A stretch of 64,000 bases of DNA from JBEKYD01 sp052325345 (lineage in GTDB: Bacteria; Acidobacteriota; Terriglobia; Bryobacterales; Bryobacteraceae). A program made the translations under genes and the position numbers. Shown here piece by piece: positions 1-8,650 of this stretch. The DNA is taken from the NCBI GenBank assembly GCA_052325345.1, contig JBKQVG010000251.1, positions 1-64,000 on the forward strand, in the 5' to 3' direction. Position 1 is the stretch's first letter. Each line of letters starts with the position of its first letter. Under the pieces are notes generated by a model that was not told the DNA's origin, made no database searches, and saw only the letters and a program-made list of their open reading frames with translations.

Positions 1-2241
1 GTAGATGTGCATGCCGTCGCCGCCGGTCGTCTTGGGATAGCCGGTGAGCCCGATGCGGTCGAGAATATCGTTCACCACCAGGGCAGCCGCCACGATTTTG
101 TCGAAACCGCACTCTTGCGGGTCCAGGTCGATCAGGAGAAAATCGGGCTGGTCGAGATGCGGCGAGCGGCTCAACCAGGGGTTGTGGTCGATGCAGCCCA
201 GGTTTACCAGGTAGAGCAGGCTGGCGCGGTCTTCCGCAAAGACGTACGAAATCGGGGCCGAGTTGTGGGCGGAGGGAATGCTTTCGGTGCGCAGCCAGGG
301 AGCGAAGCTTTCCCCCGCGCGCTTCTGGAAGAAATACTCGCCGCGAATGCCGTTGGGGTAGCGTTTGAGCGACAGCGGGCGGTCTTTCAGGTGGGGCAGG
401 ATCAGGCCAGCGACGTCGCTGTAATAGCTGAGCACGTCGCCCTTGGTGTAGCCTTCATCCGGATAATAAACCTTGTGAAGATTGGTGAGTTTGAGGGTGT
501 GGCCATCTACGGTGACGGTGGCCTCCTTAGCCTCGTCCTTCACCAGTTCACGCACCACCGCGCCGGCCGGCTTGTCTTGCCTCAAGCCGAGGTATACCGG
601 CGCGCGGAGACGCCGGTCAGGCGTCCAGTTGGCGAACTTTACCTGGCAGACCAGCTCGGGTTTCACCCAGGTCATGCCTGCATCGGGCGAAGGGCGGGGG
701 GAGAACGGGCAGACGGAGGTTTGGAGCGGTTTCAGGCGCGCCGCCAGGTCGTCGAGCGTCCGCTGGTCGAAGCCGGCGCCGACGTTGCCCACCCATTGGA
801 GCACGCTTTTTTCTTGCACCCCCAGCACCAGCGCGCCGAAGTGAGAGCGCGCGCCCCGCGGCGCGGTAAACCCTCCGATGACAAATTCCTGCTCGTGAAC
901 CAGCTTGATTTTGAGCCAGTCGCTGGAGCGCCGCGGTTCGTAGACGCTCGCGGCGCGCTTGGCCATGATGCCTTCCAGGCCGTTCTCACGGGCGGCTTCG
1001 AGCAGGGTTTCGCCGGTATCGGCCGGAAACGCTTCCGAAATCCGCAATATGCCACCGGGCGTCACCGCCTTTTCGAGCAGCGTACGGCGATCCGCCAGGG
1101 CGGCCCCGCGCAGATCGTAGCCATCCAGGTAGAGCAGGTCGAAAACGAAATACACCACCGGCGCCGCGTGCGCCATACGCGCCACGGCGCTCTCATCGGC
1201 ATTGGTGATGCGCGGCTGGATGAGGTGGAACCGCGCTACGCCCTTTTCGTCCAAGGCGGCGATCTCGCCGTCCAGCACAGCCTGGCGCGCCGCGATGTGG
1301 TGCGGGATGACGGCCAGCTCGGGATACTGGCGCTCGGAGCGGATGCCGTTTCGCGAAACCAGCCGCAGCTCTTCGTTATCGACGAAGGCAATGGCGCGGA
1401 CGCCATCCCACTTCACTTCCAGCAGCCAGTCGTCGCCGTGGGGCAGATGGTCGGCCAGCACGGCGGTCATGGGCTCGACGGCATCGGGCATGGAAGCCGC
1501 ACGCGCACCTGTTACACGGCTAAGGTTGCGTTTCTTGATAGCGGAGGGCTTTTTTTGAGCCGCGGCAGGGTTTGGCGCCGCAGCTTTCCGCGCCGGGCCG
1601 GTGCGGCCTGCCGGCCGGCTCTCCCAAACCCGATCGGCCGCGCCGGCGGTGGTCCGCTTGCTTGTGCGCGCCGGCAGGTTCCGCGCGATTTCCTCCTGGG
1701 TGCGGCCGGAACGTACGCTCTGCGCCTGCGCTTCCAGGTCCCATCCCGCTACGGCGAACTCGTCGCGCTTCTTGATCAGCAGCCATTCGTTGCCCTTGCC
1801 GCGCCCCTTCATGCGCACCAGGGCAAAGTTGCCGCGCAGTTTCTCTCCGTGCAGGTAGAATTTGAAATCGCCGCGGGCCAATTGTTCGCCAGCGGAGACG
1901 TCGCCCAGCAGGTCGAAAGTGCCGCGGTCCCACAACATCACGCTGCCGGCGCCGTAATTGCCGGCGGGAATGGTGCCTTCGAAATCGCCGTAATCGATGG
2001 GGTGGTCTTCGACCTGCGCCGCCAGGTGCTTCACGTTGGCGTCGAGCGTCGGCCCTTTGGGCACGGCCCATGACTTGAGCACGCCGCCGATCTCGAGGCG
2101 GAAATCGTAGTGAAGGCGGGTAGCGTCGTGCCGCTGGACGCAGAAATAATGTGGCGGGAACCGCGCGTGCTCCGCATCCGCCGGCCCCGGTTCCGGCGTT
2201 TTCTCGAAGCGGCGTTTGGCTGCGTACTCTTCGAGCGGCAT
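1..2241 (-). CDS. ligD: ATP-dependent DNA ligase LigD (C-terminus cut by the window edge)
   Basis: Multifunctional non-homologous end-joining ligase that trims, fills and seals double-strand breaks together with Ku. The minus strand stays open for 747 codons from an ATG at 2241 (MPLEEYAAKRRFEKTP) to base 1, with no stop, so the C-terminus lies outside. An N-terminal phosphoesterase domain (about residues 20-150; FCVQRHDATRLHYDFRLEI) is followed by the ATP-dependent ligase domain with the adenylation lysine in EVKWDGVRA (about residue 277). Last comes the primase-like polymerase domain with the metal-binding DLD near residue 704. PE-LIG-POL is the Pseudomonas-type order; mycobacterial LigD has POL first. 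AAAGGGA precedes the start. The gene diverges from ku across 65 bp, which suggests shared control. A long open frame on the opposite strand is a GC-driven shadow. Confidence 0.95.
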   Translation of the reverse strand, partial: MPLEEYAAKRRFEKTPEPGPADAEHARFPPHYFCVQRHDATRLHYDFRLEIGGVLKSWAVPKGPTLDANVKHLAAQVEDHPIDYGDFEGTIPAGNYGAGSVMLWDRGTFDLLGDVSAGEQLARGDFKFYLHGEKLRGNFALVRMKGRGKGNEWLLIKKRDEFAVAGWDLEAQAQSVRSGRTQEEIARNLPARTSKRTTAGAADRVWESRPAGRTGPARKAAAPNPAAAQKKPSAIKKRNLSRVTGARAASMPDAVEPMTAVLADHLPHGDDWLLEVKWDGVRAIAFVDNEELRLVSRNGIRSERQYPELAVIPHHIAARQAVLDGEIAALDEKGVARFHLIQPRITNADESAVARMAHAAPVVYFVFDLLYLDGYDLRGAALADRRTLLEKAVTPGGILRISEAFPADTGETLLEAARENGLEGIMAKRAASVYEPRRSSDWLKIKLVHEQEFVIGGFTAPRGARSHFGALVLGVQEKSVLQWVGNVGAGFDQRTLDDLAARLKPLQTSVCPFSPRPSPDAGMTWVKPELVCQVKFANWTPDRRLRAPVYLGLRQDKPAGAVVRELVKDEAKEATVTVDGHTLKLTNLHKVYYPDEGYTKGDVLSYYSDVAGLILPHLKDRPLSLKRYPNGIRGEYFFQKRAGESFAPWLRTESIPSAHNSAPISYVFAEDRASLLYLVNLGCIDHNPWLSRSPHLDQPDFLLIDLDPQECGFDKIVAAALVVNDILDRIGLTGYPKTTGGDGMHIY

Positions 2242-2263
2242 AAATCCCTTTACATCCTAGCAT

Positions 2264-2292
2264 TTGCAATGGACAGGCCGGTGTTGTATCTT
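2264..2292 (+). promoter_or_regulatory. Probable sigma-70 promoter of ku
   Basis: TTGCAA at 2264-2269, a 17-bp spacer, then TATCTT at 2287-2292, in the gap between ligD and ku. Transcription would start near 2299, only a few bases before the ku ATG at 2307, so the leader would be very short. Inferred from sequence alone. Confidence 0.45.
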
Positions 2293-2306
2293 GGAATTCG
2301 GCTGTT

Positions 2307-3167
2307 ATGGCTGCAAGCGTCTGGAAAGGTCAACTGACTTTCGGGCTGGTATCGTTTCCCATCCGTCTGTTCAGCGCCGCCCGCAGCGAAACCATCAGCT
2401 TCAATCAACTCCACAAAGGCGACAACTCGCGCATCCGCCAGGTGACATATTGCCAGGCGGAAGACAAGCCCGTACCGCGCACCGAACTCGTAAAAGGCTA
2501 CGAATACGAGAAAGACCGCTACGTGGTGATCGACGACGAGGACATCAAAAAGGTGGCGCCAAAAACCGCCAAGGTGATGGAGATCCTCGAATTCGTCAAG
2601 GCCGAACAGGTGGACCCTGTTTATCTCGAAAGTTCCTACTACGTGGCGCCGGACGAGGGCGGCGAGAAGCCCTATGCGCTGCTGTTCCAGGCGCTGCGGG
2701 AATCGAAATACTATGCGCTGGCTAAAGTAGCCATGCACAACCGCGAGCACATCATCGTGCTTCGCCCGGGGGCCAAGGGCATCCTTTCCCACACCATGTA
2801 CTATCAGGACGAAATCCGCCAGGTGGAGGAATTCCGTACCGATACGACGCTGGTGAAGGAAAAGGAACTGGAAATGGCGAAGATGCTGATTTCCACGCTC
2901 GAAGCCGATTTTGAGCCGCAGAAATATCGCGACGAGTACCGCGAGAACCTGCGCGCCATGATCGAAGCCAAGATCGCCGGCCGCAGCGTGGTGGAAACCC
3001 CGGCCGAACACGTGGCGCCGGTGATCGACATCATGGAAGCGCTCAAGAAGAGCCTGGCCGAGAAGCGCAAACCGGCGCAGGTGGCCACCGAAAGCGTGCC
3101 CGCCGAGGCTCAGGCCGAGGCCGCAATGCCCAAGAAACGCACGCGCAAGTCGGCGTCAGGCGGCTAG
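2307..3167 (+). CDS. ku: Ku DNA end-binding protein
   Basis: Bacterial Ku homodimer that rings broken DNA ends and recruits LigD. The protein is 286 aa, the usual bacterial size. It starts MAASVWKGQLTFGLVSFPIR, the classic Ku opening, and carries the Ku core beta-barrel over about residues 10-190. The C-terminal 60 residues are rich in Ala, Lys and Arg (ending KKRTRKSASGG), like the basic DNA-binding tails known in this family. It sits head to head with ligD, so the window has a complete two-gene NHEJ system apart from the missing ligD end. Confidence 0.97.
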   Translation: MAASVWKGQLTFGLVSFPIRLFSAARSETISFNQLHKGDNSRIRQVTYCQAEDKPVPRTELVKGYEYEKDRYVVIDDEDIKKVAPKTAKVMEILEFVKAEQVDPVYLESSYYVAPDEGGEKPYALLFQALRESKYYALAKVAMHNREHIIVLRPGAKGILSHTMYYQDEIRQVEEFRTDTTLVKEKELEMAKMLISTLEADFEPQKYRDEYRENLRAMIEAKIAGRSVVETPAEHVAPVIDIMEALKKSLAEKRKPAQVATESVPAEAQAEAAMPKKRTRKSASGG

Positions 3168-3445
3168 AGGTGGGACAGACGAGCGCCTCTTGCAATTGCC
3201 GTTCTCGGTCCGACTCCGTGAATCGCCAGAATTCCTTGGAGCCAAAGTAGCCGCTGCGGGCGTTACAGGCGCTGGCGCCGGTGGGCGACGCGATTCAGCC
3301 GTCGCCGGGCGCGGGCAGGCGATGTACTCCGGCGAACCAAAAGTTACCGCCTGGCAGGTGGCAATGGCGGGTCTGTACGGCAGAGTTAACCTTTCTTTAC
3401 CGCATCGGGCGCCAGGTTAAGCAGCCGGAGGCGTAACGTAAGTAT

Positions 3446-5236
3446 GTGGAGCTGCCGATAAAGAAAAGGGCCTCGATTTCGATCATGGCTTGGACCAAGA
3501 ACAGGCGGCAGGCCGCTCTCTCCTGGCTGTTCGTGTGCGCGCTGTTTCTGCTTTGCGGGATTTTGGGAGCGCTGCAGTATCGATCGATTGGCGATTTGAG
3601 CGTGGCCACTCGCAAAGATCTGAAAAACGGCCTTCTAACCAACCTGAACCGCCTGAGCCAGGACTTCAACGCCGAGATCGCCGCCGCTTGCCAGGCCGTG
3701 GTACCGGCCGACCTGTCCAGCCTACCGGCCATCGAACGGGACTTTGCCGCCCGTTATGCGCAATGGAGAACCACGGCGCGCCACGGCGCCTTGTTCCACC
3801 GCATCGCTTTCGCCGAGCCGCTGGCCGGGGGAGTGGTCTTGCGGGCTTTCGATCCCGCCACGGGCTCGTTCTCCACCATTGATTGGCCGGCGCAGTGGGC
3901 TTCCATCCGCGATTCGATTCTGGCAATTGCTTCTCCCGATTCGTGGCGGAAGCACGGCGCGCCGGCGCCGCAGCGCGAGCGGGGCCCCGGCCCCGAGGGA
4001 GAAGGGACCGCCTTCGGAATCCCGCTCTTTCGTCCGCGCCAAATCTCCGGGTTTCGCGGGCCTTTCCCCCGTCCGGAGGCCGCCTGGATGATCTTCGATC
4101 TCGACCAGTCCACCCTCGCCAGCCAGGTCCTGCCCGAGCTGGTGCAGCGTCACCTCGAGTCCGGCGGCGAACTGGACTACCAGGTGGAGGTACTGACCCG
4201 GGCACCGCCGCAAACTGTAATCTATCGATCCGACGCCAACCTGGGGAACAATTTTGCGCAGACCGCGGATGCTTCGGTGCGCCTGTTCGATCCGCAGGTT
4301 GTGCGCATGGTCGCCGGTGTACCGGGGGCGGCGCGCGGGCCGGCGCCTATGCCATGGGAGGGGCGGTGGCAAATCTACGCGCGCCATCGCTCCGGTTCGC
4401 TCGAAACCGTGGTGGAAAGCATCCGCCGCCGCAATTTGGCGGTAACCGCCGGCATACTGCTGCTGTTGTTGGTAACCGTGGTGGCGCTCGCCAATTACAC
4501 CCGCCGCGCGCAGCGTCTGGCCGAGTTGCAGATGGACTTCGTAGCCGGCGTTTCCCACGAGCTGCGCACTCCGCTCACCGCCATCCATACCGCGGCTTAC
4601 AATCTACGCGGCAAAGTGGCCCAGAACCCCGCCCAGGTCGAGCGCTACGGCCAGTTGATTCAACAGAAAAGCGGCCGCTTGAAGGAACTGGTGGAACAGG
4701 TTCTGCAGTTCGCCGGCTCCAAAGCCGGCCGCGTGATTCAGGAACGCGAGCCGATTTCGGTGGAGAGCGTGATCCTCGACGCGGTCGAGGCTTCGAGAGC
4801 CATTGCTCCGGTTGCGCAGTGCAACATTGAAACCAAAATCGAACCGGGGCTGCCCGCGGTGTTGGGCGATCCGCTAGCCCTCAAGCAGGTGCTCGAGAAC
4901 CTGATCGGTAACGCCGCCAAGTACGGCGCCCGCGAGGAGCCGTGGATCGGCGTGTCCGCCGCCAGGAATACCGGGCGTAAGGGCCAGATGGTGGAAATCC
5001 GCGTGGCCGATCGCGGCCCGGGCATTCCCAAGGACGAGCAGGCACGCATCTTCGAGCCCTTCTTCCGCGGCCGGCGCGCCTTCGCCGACCAGGTCCAGGG
5101 CACCGGCCTCGGCCTCAGCCTGGCGGAACGCATCGTCGAGGCGCACGGCGGCAGCATTCACGTCAAGAGCGAGCCCATGAAGGGCGCCGAGTTCATCCTC
5201 CGCCTGCCCGTGGCGCCCGCCGGAGCACCGGGATGA
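3446..5236 (+). CDS. Membrane sensor histidine kinase
   Basis: Two-component sensor kinase, 596 aa if started at the GTG at 3446. An ATG at 3485 (MAWTKNRRQ) gives 583 aa and is just as plausible, because the only good Shine-Dalgarno (GGAGG, 3427-3431) is rather far from both. A first TM segment lies near residues 20-42, followed by a periplasmic sensor region of about 290 residues with no recognised domain, and a second TM near 333-355 (LAVTAGILLLLLVTVVALA). The HisKA box VSHELRTPLTA has H371, the N box is NLIGNAAKYG (N485), and the G boxes DRGPGIP and GTGLGLSLAE follow. The gene overlaps the next one by ATGA, so it pairs with that OmpR-type regulator. The signal is unknown. Confidence 0.93.
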   Translation: MELPIKKRASISIMAWTKNRRQAALSWLFVCALFLLCGILGALQYRSIGDLSVATRKDLKNGLLTNLNRLSQDFNAEIAAACQAVVPADLSSLPAIERDFAARYAQWRTTARHGALFHRIAFAEPLAGGVVLRAFDPATGSFSTIDWPAQWASIRDSILAIASPDSWRKHGAPAPQRERGPGPEGEGTAFGIPLFRPRQISGFRGPFPRPEAAWMIFDLDQSTLASQVLPELVQRHLESGGELDYQVEVLTRAPPQTVIYRSDANLGNNFAQTADASVRLFDPQVVRMVAGVPGAARGPAPMPWEGRWQIYARHRSGSLETVVESIRRRNLAVTAGILLLLLVTVVALANYTRRAQRLAELQMDFVAGVSHELRTPLTAIHTAAYNLRGKVAQNPAQVERYGQLIQQKSGRLKELVEQVLQFAGSKAGRVIQEREPISVESVILDAVEASRAIAPVAQCNIETKIEPGLPAVLGDPLALKQVLENLIGNAAKYGAREEPWIGVSAARNTGRKGQMVEIRVADRGPGIPKDEQARIFEPFFRGRRAFADQVQGTGLGLSLAERIVEAHGGSIHVKSEPMKGAEFILRLPVAPAGAPG

Positions 5237-5919
5237 GTTCGCGTATTCTCCTAATCGAAGATGAGCCCGATGTGGCTCTCACCCTTTCCGACCTCCTCAC
5301 CGGCGAAGGCTATCTCGTCGATACAGCCTACGACGGCGCCGCCGGCCTGGCGCGCGCCGCCACCGGGCCCTTCGACCTGATCGTGCTGGATGTCATGCTG
5401 CCGAAAATGAGCGGCTTCGAGGTGTGCCGCCAGTTGCGCCAGAGAGGCAAAGACGTGGCGATCCTGATGCTAACCGCCCGGTCGCAGCTTACCGATCGCG
5501 TGGTGGGCCTGCGGCTCGGCGCCGACGATTACCTTACCAAGCCTTTCGAGCCTCCCGAGTTGCTCGCGCGCGTCGAAGCCCTGCTGCGCCGCGTCAAGAA
5601 AGAAAAACTGCTCCAGATCGTCGAGTACGATTTCGGCCGCATCAACATTCACTTCGACCGCGCCGAGGTCCGGAAGGACGGCGCTCCCATCGCCCTCGCC
5701 GCCAAGGAATTGGATTTGCTCCGCTACCTGATCGACCGCCGCGGCAAGGTCGTGTCGCGCGAGGAATTGCTCGAAGGCGTCTGGGAATATCAGCCCGGCG
5801 TATCCAGCCGTACCCTCGATGTGCACATCGCCTGGCTGCGCCAGAAGCTGGAAGACAATCCGCAGAACCCGCGCTACATCCACACCGTGCGCGGCGTGGG
5901 CTATCGTTTCGCCCCGTGA
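5233..5919 (+). CDS. OmpR/PhoB-family response regulator
   Basis: DNA-binding response regulator, 228 aa, partner of the upstream kinase. The receiver domain covers residues 1-120 with acidic residues EDEP, phosphoacceptor D53 (LIVLDVMLPKMSGF) and the conserved K103 (DDYLTKPF). A winged-helix effector domain covers about 130-226 (ELDLLRYLIDRRGKVVSREELLEGVW, ending RGVGYRFAP). The start codon overlaps the kinase stop as ATGA, which indicates translational coupling. No target genes can be named from the sequence. Confidence 0.96.
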   Translation: MSSRILLIEDEPDVALTLSDLLTGEGYLVDTAYDGAAGLARAATGPFDLIVLDVMLPKMSGFEVCRQLRQRGKDVAILMLTARSQLTDRVVGLRLGADDYLTKPFEPPELLARVEALLRRVKKEKLLQIVEYDFGRINIHFDRAEVRKDGAPIALAAKELDLLRYLIDRRGKVVSREELLEGVWEYQPGVSSRTLDVHIAWLRQKLEDNPQNPRYIHTVRGVGYRFAP

Positions 5920-5950
5920 CCGAGGGCCGAAGACCGCCCAATGCCGATTA

Positions 5951-5969
5951 TCGGCAGTTGCTTCGGCAA
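5951..5969 (+). promoter_or_regulatory. Candidate activator binding site upstream of its own gene
   Basis: TCGGCAGTT (5951-5959) followed 12 bp later by TCGGCAA (5963-5969). The same two elements occur 11 bp apart inside the palindrome after the activator gene (8394-8402 and 8405-8411). Shared sites at both ends of a regulator gene suggest autoregulation. Inference. Confidence 0.4.
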
Positions 5970-6016
5970 ACGACGGACTAATGGCATCCCGAGCACCACA
6001 ATACCGATAGTCTTCC

Positions 6017-6032
6017 TGGAAACCGAAATGCA
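6017..6032 (+). promoter_or_regulatory. Weak sigma-54-like -24/-12 element
   Basis: TGGAAACCGAAATGCA keeps the obligatory GG-N10-GC frame (GG 6018-6019, GC 6030-6031) but departs from the consensus elsewhere. It lies about 50 bp after the half-site pair at 5951-5969, a plausible distance for an enhancer-bound activator. Confidence 0.25.
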
Positions 6033-6291
6033 CTTATGATTCCTTTCGCGGAATCTGAGACCGATATGAAGACAGCGATTGATGACGAACCGCATTCCAC
6101 GCCGGCCCCAACCGGGGTTGACGCCAGGCGAATTCCATTCGATCGTCTCCTGCCTATTCATGGAATGGAACGGGCGGCTGATGCGCCGGGACGCGATCGA
6201 CCGGCTGGGCAACGCCGGAGTGACCACCTTCAACCCGGCTGTGAATTCGGCGGCGGATTTCAGGGGACAACGGGAGGCTTTGGAGATTGAA

Positions 6292-8391
6292 ATGCCGATG
6301 GCCGGCATTTGCCAACGTCCAACGCCGTTCGTGGCGCCACCTGATAGCATCTTCCATGTGGGAGCTCCGGACGCGGTAATTTACAAGGCGCTTTTCGACC
6401 TGTCCCAATCGATCGCCGGCCACAGCGATTTGGAAACTCTCTGTAACTCCCTGGCGGGCTCGTTGCGCCGTGTCGTGTCGTTCGACTTTCTGGCACTGGT
6501 TCTTCACGATCCGGTTCACGATCAGCTTCGCCTGCTGGCGATCAGCGCGACCAGGCCGTACAAGGACAGGGAAATCGTCATTCCCACCGACGGCGACCAT
6601 GTCGGCGCGTGGATCTGGCGCGAGCAGAAGCCACTGGTGTTATCGCCGCTGGAGAACGAAACCCGATGGAGCGACGTGATCCGGGAAGCGCTGGAAGAGG
6701 GCATACGGGCGTTGACGCTGGTGCCTCTTTCGAATGGCGCTCGCCGGCTCGGGATACTCGGGTTCGGATTTACCGCGCCGTTCAAGCCCGACGACGAAGC
6801 ACTGGCATTTCTGCAGCGGGTCGCGTCGGAAGTGGCTGTTTCGGTGGATGGATATCTCACCAGGCAAGCGCTGCTGCGGGAACGGGACCGGACGAGAGTA
6901 TTGTTCGAGATTACCAATGCGCTGGTTTCCAAGCTGCCGATGGACGAGCTGTTCGCGGCGATATCCGAACAGCTCAGCCGCGTGGTGGCGCACGATTTCG
7001 CGGCTATGGCCCTGCTGGACAGAGCCAGCGGCGCAATCCATCTGAGCGGGCTGCACTCGCCGGGCGGCACGCCGTTCGAGCCCGACGAGGATTCGGCCCG
7101 GCCGGAAGGTCTTCCCGCCGGTGAGGCGCTGGCCACCGGGAAGCCGGTCATGACCGTTGGACTCGACTTCGAACGCTTTCCGTCTCCCGTTTATCGCAAG
7201 TATGTCGACCGGGGATTCCGCTCCAACTGTTCGATTCCGCTGGCCGGCGCCAACGGAATGTTGGGGGTCCTCGACCTGGCGCGGAGGAGCGGCGAACCGT
7301 TCACCGAAGACGAGGTGGATTTGCTGGCGCAGGTGGCGCGGCAGATTGCCATTGCCACCGAAAACTCGCTGGCTTACCGCGAGTTGTCGGAGATGAAGGA
7401 AAAACTGGCCACCGAGAAGGTGTATCTGGAAGACGAGATTCGCCTCGATCAGAACGTGGGGAGCATGATCGGGGAGAGCCCGGCGTTCCAGGCGGTGCTC
7501 AGGGGCATTCAGGTGGTGGCGCCCACGGACGCCACGGTACTCATCCAGGGCGAGACGGGGACCGGCAAGGAACTCGTAGCTCGGGCGCTTCACGACTTAA
7601 GCGGACGAAGTAAGCAGTCGTTTATCAAGGTGAATTGCGCCGCTATTCCTTCGAACCTGCTCGAAAGCGAGCTGTTCGGGCACGAGAAGGGCTCGTTTAC
7701 CGGCGCCTTCGCCCAGAAGATCGGCCGGTTCGAGCTGGCGCACCAGGGGACGCTGTTCCTGGACGAGGTGGGTGAGATACCTTTGGAACTGCAATCGAAG
7801 CTGCTGCGCGCTATTCAGGAGCAGGAGCTGGAGCGTGTCGGAGGCAATCGGACCATTCGGGTGGACGTCCGTTACATCGCCGCGACCAACCGCAATCTGA
7901 AACAAATGGTCGACGAAGGCAAGTTCCGCAGCGATCTCTACTACCGGCTGCATGTGTTTCCCTTGACGGTTCCGCCGCTGCGGGAACGCAGGGAAGACAT
8001 CCCGCTGTTGGTCCGCTTTTTCACGCAGAAACACGCCAAGCGGATGAACCGCCCCATCGAATCCATTCCCGCGCGTGCGATGGAAGCCTTGACGAAATAC
8101 GAATGGCCGGGCAACATCCGCGAGTTGCAGAACGTGATCGAGCGATCCGTCATCCTCAGCCCTGGCCGCGTACTCGAAATCGCGATTCCGGAAATTGCCA
8201 AGGCGTCTCCCCCTTCTCGCGGAACTGCTCGCCTGGACGAATCCGCCCAGCGGGATCAGATTCTGGAGGCTTTGCGGGAGTCTGGTGGAAAAGTCGCCGG
8301 CCCCGACGGCGCCGCGGTCCGGATGGGCCTTCGACGCACCACCCTGCAATCCCGCATGAAGAAGCTCAATATTGAGCGTCAATACCGGTAA
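6292..8391 (+). CDS. Sigma-54-dependent transcriptional activator with two GAF domains (FhlA/NtrC type)
   Basis: Enhancer-binding protein that remodels sigma-54 RNA polymerase with ATP. The ATG at 6292 was chosen because GGAG stands 6 nt upstream; this gives 699 aa (MPMAGICQRPTPF). Two GAF sensor domains lie at about residues 35-175 and 205-355, then the AAA+ domain with Walker A GETGTGKE near 420. The sigma-54 contact loop is GSFTGA (467-472), a natural variant of GAFTGA, followed by the Walker B region TLFLDEVGEIP. A Fis-type helix-turn-helix ends the protein (GAAVRMGLRRTTLQSRMKKLNIERQYR region). There is no receiver domain, so the GAF domains probably sense a small molecule. A perfect inverted repeat begins at its stop codon, and the next gene is an efflux pump behind a sigma-54-type promoter, its likely target. 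Confidence 0.93.
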   Translation: MPMAGICQRPTPFVAPPDSIFHVGAPDAVIYKALFDLSQSIAGHSDLETLCNSLAGSLRRVVSFDFLALVLHDPVHDQLRLLAISATRPYKDREIVIPTDGDHVGAWIWREQKPLVLSPLENETRWSDVIREALEEGIRALTLVPLSNGARRLGILGFGFTAPFKPDDEALAFLQRVASEVAVSVDGYLTRQALLRERDRTRVLFEITNALVSKLPMDELFAAISEQLSRVVAHDFAAMALLDRASGAIHLSGLHSPGGTPFEPDEDSARPEGLPAGEALATGKPVMTVGLDFERFPSPVYRKYVDRGFRSNCSIPLAGANGMLGVLDLARRSGEPFTEDEVDLLAQVARQIAIATENSLAYRELSEMKEKLATEKVYLEDEIRLDQNVGSMIGESPAFQAVLRGIQVVAPTDATVLIQGETGTGKELVARALHDLSGRSKQSFIKVNCAAIPSNLLESELFGHEKGSFTGAFAQKIGRFELAHQGTLFLDEVGEIPLELQSKLLRAIQEQELERVGGNRTIRVDVRYIAATNRNLKQMVDEGKFRSDLYYRLHVFPLTVPPLRERREDIPLLVRFFTQKHAKRMNRPIESIPARAMEALTKYEWPGNIRELQNVIERSVILSPGRVLEIAIPEIAKASPPSRGTARLDESAQRDQILEALRESGGKVAGPDGAAVRMGLRRTTLQSRMKKLNIERQYR

Positions 8392-8422
8392 TCTCGGCAG
8401 TTCATCGGCAACTGCCGAGATT
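8390..8422. promoter_or_regulatory. Perfect 13-bp inverted repeat at the activator stop codon
   Basis: AATCTCGGCAGTT (8390-8402) is exactly complementary to 8410-8422 across a 7-nt centre. It overlaps the TAA stop (8389-8391). It could be a hairpin terminator, but there is no T-run after it. It lies 60-90 bp upstream of the -24/-12 element at 8481 and contains the half-sites also found at 5951, so an upstream activating sequence for the neighbouring regulator is the better reading. Confidence 0.55.
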
Positions 8423-8435
8423 GACGCGAAGAACG

Positions 8436-8444
8436 TCGGCAACT
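8436..8444 (+). promoter_or_regulatory. Additional half-site TCGGCAACT
   Basis: A third TCGGCA-type element, 31 bp (about three helical turns) after the TCGGCAACT at 8405 inside the palindrome. This phasing fits cooperative binding of an enhancer-binding protein. Confidence 0.35.
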
Positions 8445-8480
8445 AGCTTGTAAGTCCTTCATTTTAAGCTCGCTACACGA

Positions 8481-8496
8481 TGGCGCTCGCCTTGCT
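8481..8496 (+). promoter_or_regulatory. Sigma-54 (-24/-12) promoter of the efflux gene
   Basis: TGGCGCTCGCCTTGCT fits the sigma-54 consensus TGGCACR-N4-TTGCW with two mismatches and exact GG-N10-GC spacing. It lies 28 bp before the start of the small frame at 8525 and 59-91 bp after the palindromic site. Together with an upstream sigma-54 activator gene, this supports activator-controlled expression of the pump. Confidence 0.6.
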
Positions 8497-8524
8497 GCTC
8501 CGCGTGGCGACAAGGAAAGGTGAG

Positions 8525-8650
8525 ATGTTCCAAGACCCATCGCTATCGAATTGCCCGGCTGCGTTGCTGGTTGCCGTGCCTGCGTATGCGCGGACTGCCG
8601 TTGCGCCGCCGGAGTTGGCGCTCGCGCAAGCAACCGGGCAGCCGCAATGA
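8525..8650 (+). pseudogene. 41-codon frame, possible remnant of a TolC-type outer-membrane gene start
   Basis: ATG at 8525 after a good Shine-Dalgarno (AAGGAAAGG), ending in a TGA that overlaps the pump ATG as ATGA. The peptide has a hydrophobic stretch, an AYA-like signal-peptidase site and then APPELALAQATGQPQ. Mature TolC-family proteins often begin with a similar PxxLTLxEA motif, and TolC genes commonly stand in operons with EmrB-type pumps. The simplest reading is a TolC-like gene reduced by deletion to its first codons, now acting as a translated leader. It could also be a real leader peptide. The match is by eye only. Confidence 0.35.

Larger units (their letters stand above)
5920..6291. 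other. Leader region of the sigma-54 activator gene
   Basis: A 372-bp stretch with no convincing gene once the activator start is placed at 6292. It holds a copy of the half-site pair also seen downstream of the activator (5951-5969) and a weak -24/-12-like element (6017-6032). The activator frame is open further upstream, to an ATG at 6079, so a longer N-terminus cannot be excluded. A competing frame from 6036 to 6290 has no recognisable domain. Confidence 0.4.

Noticed and set aside
7..2073. A 688-codon open frame on the plus strand opposite ligD
   Set aside because: It is antisense to a clear LigD with intact PE, ligase and polymerase motifs; its own translation shows no domain. High-GC shadow.
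3190..3420. A 76-codon frame between ku and the histidine kinase
   Set aside because: No Shine-Dalgarno, no recognisable domain and a Gly/Ala-rich composition typical of chance frames in GC-rich spacers.
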